Source: a bacterium | GTDB lineage: Bacteria > Ratteibacteria > UBA8468 > B48-G9 > DTJG01 | DNA length: 35,233 nt | Assembly (NCBI GenBank): GCA_029552985.1 | Contig: JAKPDB010000061.1 | Coordinates: forward strand, 1-35,233 | Direction: 5' to 3' | Shown here: one piece after another, positions 1 through 7,751 of the stretch | Position numbering within the stretch: the first letter of the stretch is position 1 | Layout of the letters: the number at the start of each line of letters is the position of its first letter | Notes under the pieces: generated by a model | What the model was told of the DNA's origin: nothing | Databases searched by the model: none | The model's input: only the letters and a program-made list of their open reading frames with translations | Made by a program: the position numbers and the translations under genes

Positions 1-441
1 CTTTATGTTCCATGGGAACGCGATTGTTTGATAAGAGATTATCATCGTCAGAATATGTTTCTTGCAACACATCCCCTTGTGACAATTGTGGCCCATCCAT
101 GGTGGTTTCATTCAGGTTACTGGAAAAAATATGTAGCACAATTTGAACCATGGTTTAGTGATTTTAATGTGATACCAAAGAGTATGCACGAAGAATTTGC
201 TGATGCTGTGGTCGAAAACAAAAAAATTGTTGAGATAAATCTGCATGCAATAATTTTGCATCCTTCGTATCCAGAAAATTTCAAGATGCAGTATCTTGAA
301 TATCTTTCATTTTTGAAATCCAGGGGAGTGAAATTTTCTATTGGTACTGACTGCCATCAATCGTATAATTTTGATTTTGAAAAGGCTGCTTCAATGATTG
401 AAAAAGCTGGGATAACAGAACATGATATCTGGACGATTTGA
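1..441 (+). CDS. PHP-domain metal-dependent phosphoesterase-like protein, C-terminal part (5' truncated by window edge)
   Basis: Frame is open from base 1 (LYVPWERDCLIRDYHRQNM...); the listed TTG start at 28 is probably internal. Motifs TIVAHPWW, VEINLHA and FSIGTDCH resemble PHP metal-ligand motifs. Confidence 0.7.
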   Translation, partial: LYVPWERDCLIRDYHRQNMFLATHPLVTIVAHPWWFHSGYWKKYVAQFEPWFSDFNVIPKSMHEEFADAVVENKKIVEINLHAIILHPSYPENFKMQYLEYLSFLKSRGVKFSIGTDCHQSYNFDFEKAASMIEKAGITEHDIWTI

Positions 442-463
442 AAAGATAACAGCACTATCTGAT

Positions 464-2356
464 TTACTGTATCACGATAATCTTTTTGTTTTTCTTTAAA
501 TAATTCAAAATTTCAGGGATGTCAGTGATTTTTAATATGCCTCTGGGAAAGTTGGCAGAGGGAAGTGGTGTTGACACAGTTTTGCATAAGTTGAAAAAGG
601 ATTCTGGAAGATTTTTAAGATAAATAGTTTTTACAACATCAGAAAGAAAAGCAACAAAAAGTCCGAGTAATGCGCCCTGGTGATTTCCATAAAGGTTGAT
701 TGTTTTGCAGTTTTTGTTTTTCAACAGTTCAATTGTTGAAAGCACATCAAAAATTCTTTTACCAATGTAGGATTCTCCAAACATTGTGTAGCACATATCC
801 ATCATGAAATCATAGCCATACGGTCTAAAGAAATTTTTCTTTTCTTCAGGCATTGATTCACCAAGACCCCTTACTTCAACAAAGTATTCAGTCACATCTG
901 GCAAAAAATTCTTTTTTTCAAAGATTTCATTTTCTGTAGATAAGTCAGGTATACATAGGTTTATTTCGTCTTCTAATTGAAGATTGTAAATGAAGTCAGG
1001 GTTCTCTATTTTCCTTTTAAGGATCACCCATATATCTTGCTCTGTTTCCACTGCATACCTTGCAATTATGGATTTTTTTATCATACAAGGCCGGAGAACC
1101 CTGTAATGGGGAACTGTTATTATGCCCGGAATTTTCAAAAGTTTCCTTATCCTACTTTTTAACTCTCCCTCTGTTAACTTTTGCCTCGCTTTTTCAATTT
1201 CTTCTGCCTTTTCTTTTATTATCAAGTACATCGGTTTTGAACCTGCAGAAATCACATTACCACTTTTTGTAGCAAATAGTGTCTCAGGTTTTTCAATGTT
1301 TATTTCTGGGTCTGGGGCAACAACTTTTTTCCCGGCGATTTTACAGAAAAATGACACCATGGCTTTCTGTGCATCTGAATAATAACCATGAGGATTATTA
1401 CCGATAAAAAATGAAAAATTGTTCTCAGCATCAAAAATTTTATAAAATTTTTTTACTTCCTTGCATATTTCGTGAAATCCTCTAATGTCAAAGTAGTCGT
1501 ACTTCTGACCAAGCAGTATTAGAGGTTCGGGTGCGCGTGATATAAAAAAGTCAGCAATTTCAACATCGCTACCAAGTACTCCTGGTGGACATTGTTCAAT
1601 ATCCTGCGGCATTTCATTTTCAATGTTGTATCTGAAAGGAGTGATAAAACAACTTGGCGCGGCAGCAGTAAATCTTTGTTCATTACCCCATAACCATGTT
1701 GTCATTGTTCCACCGCCTGAATTGCCGGTAACTCCTATGAAATTTTTATCTATATCCTGCCTTGTTAAAATATAGTCAAGTGCCCTTATTCCATCCCATA
1801 GCCGCCATGCTCCAAAAAACTCACCAATTAACTGTAGTTGTTTTCCCATCATATTATGCGCTGCACAGCAACTGCGCCTTAAAGAGGAATTTTTTGGCAG
1901 TTTTGTATACTGGTCTCTTTCACCCTGGTTGAATGGATCATAGATAAGTACGAGAAAGCCGTTGTGCACAAGACGTTGACAGAATTCCTGATATCTTGGT
2001 TCTGCTTTGCCTGCCGCTGAATGACCGCAGGTTCCAATCACTACTGGAAATGGAGCACTGAAATTTTCGGGAATATAAAGGTTTGCTGTGACAAGACATT
2101 CTGGTCTGCTTTCAAAAATGATTTTTTCAATGCGATAGTTTTTTCTTTTTACAATCCCAGTGATTCTGGGATTAAGGGGTGTCTTTTCCGGTAGAGGAGA
2201 AAATGCTTTTTGTATGACATTTCTTACCTGTTTTTGATATAGCTGCGCGTCTTTGACTGTTTTTATCTGTTTTAACAATGCTTTTCTTTCGATTTCAAGT
2301 TTCCTCATTCTTCTAATAAAGTGGTCAAGCAGCATATGCGAATAATCATTCTTCAT
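464..2356 (-). CDS. Tandem alpha/beta-hydrolase, acetyl-xylan-esterase/dienelactone-hydrolase-like
   Basis: 630 aa; N-terminal hydrolase with GNSGGG nucleophile elbow, KYDYFD acid region and NPHGYY His; second C-terminal hydrolase-like segment with LYGNHQGALLG. ATGA overlap with the upstream gene. Confidence 0.7.
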   Translation of the reverse strand: MKNDYSHMLLDHFIRRMRKLEIERKALLKQIKTVKDAQLYQKQVRNVIQKAFSPLPEKTPLNPRITGIVKRKNYRIEKIIFESRPECLVTANLYIPENFSAPFPVVIGTCGHSAAGKAEPRYQEFCQRLVHNGFLVLIYDPFNQGERDQYTKLPKNSSLRRSCCAAHNMMGKQLQLIGEFFGAWRLWDGIRALDYILTRQDIDKNFIGVTGNSGGGTMTTWLWGNEQRFTAAAPSCFITPFRYNIENEMPQDIEQCPPGVLGSDVEIADFFISRAPEPLILLGQKYDYFDIRGFHEICKEVKKFYKIFDAENNFSFFIGNNPHGYYSDAQKAMVSFFCKIAGKKVVAPDPEINIEKPETLFATKSGNVISAGSKPMYLIIKEKAEEIEKARQKLTEGELKSRIRKLLKIPGIITVPHYRVLRPCMIKKSIIARYAVETEQDIWVILKRKIENPDFIYNLQLEDEINLCIPDLSTENEIFEKKNFLPDVTEYFVEVRGLGESMPEEKKNFFRPYGYDFMMDMCYTMFGESYIGKRIFDVLSTIELLKNKNCKTINLYGNHQGALLGLFVAFLSDVVKTIYLKNLPESFFNLCKTVSTPLPSANFPRGILKITDIPEILNYLKKNKKIIVIQ

Positions 2357-3402
2357 ATATTTCCTTTCGTCCGTTCAATGATAATACCTTTCGTTTTTGC
2401 AAAGTCAATATAATCTGAAAGCATTTCATTCAGTAATTCTGGTACATTAAGTCCATATGGACATCGACACTTACATACTTCGCAATTTTTACAGTGTTCT
2501 ATTTTCAGCATGTTCTTCTGCCACTGAACTGTTAAAAATTTTCTGTATGGTGCCCTCCTTAATAGATACTTCATTCTTGCTGCCATTGGAATAGGAATAT
2601 CAGCAGGGCAGGGTAGACAATATCCACAGCCCCTGCAAAAGGATGAGCCAAGTAATTTTCTTTCTTCTGATATTTTTTTTCTTAATTCTGCGTCTAATGG
2701 GGGCGGGCTTTTTGAAAGATTGATAATCTGATTCAATTCTTTCATTCTCTGAATACCCCATACTGGAACAAGGTTTTCAAATTGCCAGAGGAAAGCAAAT
2801 GAAGTTTCAATATCAGCCAGTAATCCACCACAGAGAGGTTTCATTGCAATAAGACCAACATGGTGTTTTTTTGCTAATTCTATCAACTCAATTTCTTTTT
2901 TTGAAGAAAGCATCGAAAATGGATATTGCAGGGTATCATAAAACCCTGATTCTATGGTCGCTATTGCATTTGTTAGCTTGTGGGCAGTAATTCCAATAAA
3001 CCTTGCCATACCTTTCTTTTGGGCTTCTATCAATCCTGTGTACTGAGAGTCCTTATCATCAGGGTCTGGCAATTGCTGTGGATTGTGTAATTGTAGGATA
3101 TCTACATAGTCGGTCTGAAGTTGTTTCAAGCTTTCCTCGAGAAGCGATAGAATGTCTTTTTTATTCTTTCCATAAAGTTTTGTTGCCAGAATGATTTTAT
3201 TTCTTTTGCCTTTGAATGCAATCCCAATCTTCTTCTCGCTATCAGTGTAAGACCTTGCTGTATCAAAAAAGTTGATACCATGATCAAATGCTACGTGCAG
3301 TATCCTGACAGCTCTTTTCAGTTCTGTTCTTTGAATGGGTAATGCACCAAAACCAATCCGACTTACTCTTAATCCTGTTTTGCCAAGTTCAGTATATTCC
3401 AT
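2353..3402 (-). CDS. Aldo/keto reductase with C-terminal ferredoxin-type [4Fe-4S] domain
   Basis: MEYTELGKTGLRVSRIGFGALPI, FFDTARSYTDSE, DYVDILQLHNP; C-terminal Cys clusters CRGCGYCLPCP and CKNCEVCKCRCPYG. Confidence 0.93.
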   Translation of the reverse strand: MEYTELGKTGLRVSRIGFGALPIQRTELKRAVRILHVAFDHGINFFDTARSYTDSEKKIGIAFKGKRNKIILATKLYGKNKKDILSLLEESLKQLQTDYVDILQLHNPQQLPDPDDKDSQYTGLIEAQKKGMARFIGITAHKLTNAIATIESGFYDTLQYPFSMLSSKKEIELIELAKKHHVGLIAMKPLCGGLLADIETSFAFLWQFENLVPVWGIQRMKELNQIINLSKSPPPLDAELRKKISEERKLLGSSFCRGCGYCLPCPADIPIPMAARMKYLLRRAPYRKFLTVQWQKNMLKIEHCKNCEVCKCRCPYGLNVPELLNEMLSDYIDFAKTKGIIIERTKGNI

Positions 3403-5813
3403 TATTTTGGTGACCAGACAAATCCTCTACGGTAAAGACCACCAATTTCCTGAGTATTCCATACCCTGATTGTGATAAGATTTTTGGTACCAAACCTGAC
3501 AAATTTTGTGATGTCAAGATCAAAATCATGGCCACCCATCCACCAGAGGGCATGTGGCTTATGTCCCACATATTCTCCATTTACCCAGACCCACCCTTCA
3601 TTGATGACGCCACCACAGTAAAAGTGGATTGGTTTTCCTTTCCAGTTTGAAGGGATATTAACCCAGAATCTATACCATCCATAACCGTCATAGTCATGTC
3701 CGGCAGCATCGAGGGGTTCATCCTGCTGGTCCCATAGATAATATGTATTTTTCATTTCCCAGTTTTTGTCATTAAATTCTGGCAGATACCATTGCGCGAT
3801 AACACCTTCATTGAATGGGTCTTTTGAGAATCTTGCTTCAAGAGGTACAGGTGCGATCATAATGCCTGATTCACCATTTGTCATTTGATAAAGTTTACCC
3901 AATCGTATTTCTCTCCCTTTTGTGTAACATTCCCATTTATTGGTCAGCGCGCCTTTTCCGACAAGAAATTCTGAAATTTCATGAAGTTTTCTTTGGGCAT
4001 CAAGCATTCTACTTGCTGATTCCTTTGCTGTTTTGTAATCGAGGTTTTTTTCAGCTTCATGCATCTGCGTCCATGCCTCGAAATTTTCAACAATGAGCTC
4101 AAAGATTCTGAAGTGGTTCTTTTGTTCATCTGTCATATGACATTTTTTTGCTTGCTGGTAGAACTTATGGATTGAATTTGCAAATTCTTTGGTGTAAAGA
4201 TTATTCACGAGCCAGTCCTCGTGAACATGTTGTTTTCCTTTTAATAGTTGCGCTTCACACGCATCCCACCATGCTTGAATATACGGTGCTGCTTCTCTTC
4301 CAAAAAAGTTTTCATAGAAATCTTTTTTAATTGCTTCAATATCTGCATTGACATCCCACATTAGTTTTGCTGAAGTATAGTAACTGATCCAGGTTGCCAT
4401 CATGGTGTTGCTTCCCTGTCTTCCGAAGCCCTTGAGTCCTATTTGTTTGTAGATGGCCGCGTTAATTGCAAAGTTTGCGACATCCCTTTCGGGAATAAAA
4501 CCACTTACGAGAAAGCCAGGCGTATAATCGTAAAGCCACACATGCGGAGTAAGTTTTATCCATTGTTTCAGAATTTTTACCATTTCAATTCTACGCCAGC
4601 AATCAGTGGCATTATTGGGATGAAGAACGCAGCAACTGATTGGAGCATACATTACCACCATATTGGGTCGCAGTTCTACTGCCTGGGGTGGCATTTCTCT
4701 TAAGGCATATGCAGCAACAGCAACCCATTTATCAGGGAATGCATCTGCGAGTTTTACAGCAAAACTGAATACTTCCTCACTTTGCATTCTCTCGTGAATG
4801 TAGTTTGGATAATTAAAATTCTGACTTTGCGCAAGGCAGGTCTCACAATAACAATAAGGAACTCCGTCAGGTGGAGAGATACCAATACCAAGTTCACTTA
4901 CATTGGGAAACTGTCTTTTTCCTTCAAATGCTTCTTTGACATTTTTTAAGTATTCTTCCTGCATTTGTTTATTTGATAGACACAGCATTGTAAAAGATGG
5001 ATGACTTTTGGAAGTCACATTTCTTTTACCTGTTTTGTCCATCGCATAGAATTCAGGATGACTTTCAGCATACTCCTTGGGCGGAAGAGGCCAGGCAAGA
5101 TAACCGTCTCCAGGAATGGGATAAAGCTTTTGACCCCCCGTATAATCAGAACTGAATCCAACTTTTTTCGCCCATTGGGCGTAAATTTTCCTGTTTTCTG
5201 AAGAAAGTCCCCATCTTCCGTCAATCCAGATGCCACGCATTGCAAAATCAGGTTTTGCCTCAATATTAATTGCAGGCGCAATAATCGTTTTTGTTTGTGG
5301 TACTATTTCTCCCCAGGCACCCGGGAAATACCAGCGGCAGCCAAGTTTTTCAAGGAATGCATAAGCAGCATAAACTGTTCCCTGATAAGGCCCATCTTCG
5401 TTTCCGGCGATAAAAATATCGTTTCCAACTGTTGTGATGATATATCCTTCTTCTTGGTAAACATCAGGTCTGATTGCTGGATTGAAACCAGAAGGAATAT
5501 TGATTTTTTTCTTTTTTGCTGCTTCTGTATGGCCGACGTATAGGACTGTTGAAATGTCCTCGGGAATTTTTTCTGTTTCAGCAATTATCTTCAGTTCTGC
5601 GCCAGACATTTTTTTAATATAATTTTGTATTTCCTTTGCCGCTTCAGTGGCTTTGGGCGTTATGGATTGCTGCTTTGGAACAACAATTACTGCAGTTGGT
5701 ACGCCATCTTTTACTATTAAAATGTTTCCAGGTCTTGTTCTGTCTTTAATTCCTGCCTGGACGAAAATTGAAAAAACCAGTGCTGTTAAAAAACAAACAA
5801 AAAACCTTTTCAT
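3402..5813 (-). CDS. Secreted DUF4838-type protein (GH20-like/alpha-glucuronidase-like N-terminus, C-terminal jelly-roll-like domain)
   Basis: Signal peptide MKRFFVCFLTALVFSIFVQA; EIQNYIKKMSGAEL, EDGPYQGTVYAAYAFLEKLGCRWYFPG, ISPPDGVPYCYCETC; C-terminus WVWVNGEYVGHKPHAL. Confidence 0.85.
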   Translation of the reverse strand: MKRFFVCFLTALVFSIFVQAGIKDRTRPGNILIVKDGVPTAVIVVPKQQSITPKATEAAKEIQNYIKKMSGAELKIIAETEKIPEDISTVLYVGHTEAAKKKKINIPSGFNPAIRPDVYQEEGYIITTVGNDIFIAGNEDGPYQGTVYAAYAFLEKLGCRWYFPGAWGEIVPQTKTIIAPAINIEAKPDFAMRGIWIDGRWGLSSENRKIYAQWAKKVGFSSDYTGGQKLYPIPGDGYLAWPLPPKEYAESHPEFYAMDKTGKRNVTSKSHPSFTMLCLSNKQMQEEYLKNVKEAFEGKRQFPNVSELGIGISPPDGVPYCYCETCLAQSQNFNYPNYIHERMQSEEVFSFAVKLADAFPDKWVAVAAYALREMPPQAVELRPNMVVMYAPISCCVLHPNNATDCWRRIEMVKILKQWIKLTPHVWLYDYTPGFLVSGFIPERDVANFAINAAIYKQIGLKGFGRQGSNTMMATWISYYTSAKLMWDVNADIEAIKKDFYENFFGREAAPYIQAWWDACEAQLLKGKQHVHEDWLVNNLYTKEFANSIHKFYQQAKKCHMTDEQKNHFRIFELIVENFEAWTQMHEAEKNLDYKTAKESASRMLDAQRKLHEISEFLVGKGALTNKWECYTKGREIRLGKLYQMTNGESGIMIAPVPLEARFSKDPFNEGVIAQWYLPEFNDKNWEMKNTYYLWDQQDEPLDAAGHDYDGYGWYRFWVNIPSNWKGKPIHFYCGGVINEGWVWVNGEYVGHKPHALWWMGGHDFDLDITKFVRFGTKNLITIRVWNTQEIGGLYRRGFVWSPK

Positions 5814-6787
5814 TTTCCCTCCATTGTTTTGATTGTTGCAAGATAAATTCCAGATGCGTTTTTTCCCACCAAACTTTCTTTCCTGTCAAGTTCGTGTTGT
5901 GAATAATAGCTGATATAAAGTTTGCCGTTGTCTATAATTGAACCACAATAGGAAGTGTCTCCACCACTTGGAAGAATGAGAACTGGTCGCAAAATCATAT
6001 CTTTTGTATCAAGCTCAAGTATGGCTGTTTTTGGCTCGTATACAGTTTCATTCTTAATGTATGAATAAATTTTGCCATCAGGTCTTAAAAAAACTCTTCC
6101 TGCACAATATATTTTTCCATCATACTTGAAAATATGGGGACCTCTGACAACAAGATTTGTAGTATATCGTTCCCATTTTTTGTATGGGTATTCAGATACT
6201 GCCATGACAGGGGTTTTACAATCCTCCCTCCTGACAAATGCAAAGCATCTATCGTTTTCAAACAAAAGGTCAGCTTCATTGGCATGGTCATCTTTCACAA
6301 TAGTGGAAACAAACTCAAATTTTATACCATCTTCAGAGGCGAAAAGAAAACTACCTTTTTCTTCAGGCATTGACCTGCAGGCAGTTGCATAGGCAATATT
6401 ATGATAGATCCTTATTCTCCAGAACCTGAGGTTATAGTTTTCAATCCTTATTGGTTCAGAAAAACTTTGTCCATCATCAGAATACGCGACGTAAGAATGA
6501 ACCCAATGTCCGGTCATTTCTGGGTCATCAGAAATAGAAAAAAATACAACTCCAAGTTTATTTTTGAAAACAAAAAGTTTCGGGTCTCTGCTGTCTGGAA
6601 GTGCGGGAAATTTACATAAGAGTCGCCAGTTTTCGCCATCATCTGATTTTACTACATAGATTTCACCTCTGCCTGCAGGAGCATGTTGAGTAGCATGTCT
6701 GAACGTGATAAAAAAGTTACCCATAAATTTCGCAATATCTGTAAAGGCATTATGATAACCATCCCACCATACGCACCTGATGTTCAT
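5810..6787 (-). CDS. Beta-propeller glycosidase/sialidase-like protein (GH43/GH33-type fold)
   Basis: ORF listed to 6841; ATG at 6787 (MNIRCVWWDGYH) is preceded by AAAGGAG and removes the overlap with the upstream gene. Repeated propeller-like strands (KSDDGENW, AYSDDGQSF, ASEDGIKFEF). Confidence 0.65.
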   Translation of the reverse strand: MNIRCVWWDGYHNAFTDIAKFMGNFFITFRHATQHAPAGRGEIYVVKSDDGENWRLLCKFPALPDSRDPKLFVFKNKLGVVFFSISDDPEMTGHWVHSYVAYSDDGQSFSEPIRIENYNLRFWRIRIYHNIAYATACRSMPEEKGSFLFASEDGIKFEFVSTIVKDDHANEADLLFENDRCFAFVRREDCKTPVMAVSEYPYKKWERYTTNLVVRGPHIFKYDGKIYCAGRVFLRPDGKIYSYIKNETVYEPKTAILELDTKDMILRPVLILPSGGDTSYCGSIIDNGKLYISYYSQHELDRKESLVGKNASGIYLATIKTMEGK

Positions 6788-6827
6788 ACAAGCTCCTTTT
6801 TTAATGTTTTTCAATATACCAGAACTT

Positions 6828-7748
6828 TTATTGAAAAGCAAATGATGTATTTTGAATGATGATATTCTTGAGACCTATGCCTCTTGCAAATTCTATTGCC
6901 TCTTGATATTCCTTCTGAGTAATGGGTCTATTTATTTGTTCTGGTATTTTTCCGTATGGCCGATATTGAGCCATTATATTGACAAAAACCCTGTCTGAAA
7001 GCTCATTTTTTATAAAAAGAAAAATGTCTTCACTGCCTGCTACATGGTCTGGAAGTACAAGATGCCTGATTAACAATCCTCTTTTCGCAATACCATTTTC
7101 AATCTGCATTTCTCCTACCTGTTTGTACATTTCTTTTACTGCCATTTTGCATTTTTCAAAATAATCTGGTGCATTTGACAGAAGTTTCGCTGTTTGTGAT
7201 TTTGAATACTTTATATCAGGCATGTAGATATCAACGATTCCTTCAAGTAGTTTAATAATTTCTAAATTTTCATATCCGCCGCAGTTCCAGACAATTGGCA
7301 GGTTAAGTCCTTTATTAGAAGCAATTTTTATTGCTTTTATAAGTTGTGGTGTGTAATGAGTTGGAGTTACAAGGTTGATATTGTGGCAATTTCTTTTTTG
7401 AAGATAAAGCATAATTTCAGCGCATGTTTCAATTGAAGTGTGTTGTCCGGCTCCCTCGATAGAAATATCATAATTCTGGCAGAATAAACATCTGAGATTG
7501 CACCAGGTGAGAAAAATGGTTCCTGAACCGTGTCTACCAACAAGTATGCTTTCTTCCCCAAAGTGTGCGCCATAACTTGATACGTAGAGATTTGCATCCG
7601 CTCTGCAATAACCTGTTTCACCCTTTATTCTGTTGACACCACATTTTCTTGGGCAGAGCTCACACTTTAAAAGAATTTTTTCAAACTGCTCAATTCGCTC
7701 GCGAAACTCTTTTTCAGATAAATTTTTATAAGCAGGAATAAATGCCAT
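6828..7748 (-). CDS. Radical SAM protein, PflX/COG1313-type (pyruvate formate-lyase-activating-enzyme-like)
   Basis: CxxxCxxC radical SAM motif in LTWCNLRCLFCQNYDIS; N-terminal CELCPRKCGVNR...GYC cluster; NLVTPTHYTPQL; MPDIKY. Confidence 0.92.
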   Translation of the reverse strand: MAFIPAYKNLSEKEFRERIEQFEKILLKCELCPRKCGVNRIKGETGYCRADANLYVSSYGAHFGEESILVGRHGSGTIFLTWCNLRCLFCQNYDISIEGAGQHTSIETCAEIMLYLQKRNCHNINLVTPTHYTPQLIKAIKIASNKGLNLPIVWNCGGYENLEIIKLLEGIVDIYMPDIKYSKSQTAKLLSNAPDYFEKCKMAVKEMYKQVGEMQIENGIAKRGLLIRHLVLPDHVAGSEDIFLFIKNELSDRVFVNIMAQYRPYGKIPEQINRPITQKEYQEAIEFARGIGLKNIIIQNTSFAFQ

Positions 7749-7751
7749 TTT

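Noticed and set aside
977-1382. Short plus-strand ORFs 61-86 aa (977-1162, 1060-1272, 1122-1382)
   Set aside because: Antisense to the well-supported hydrolase gene 464-2356; no RBS or recognisable domain.
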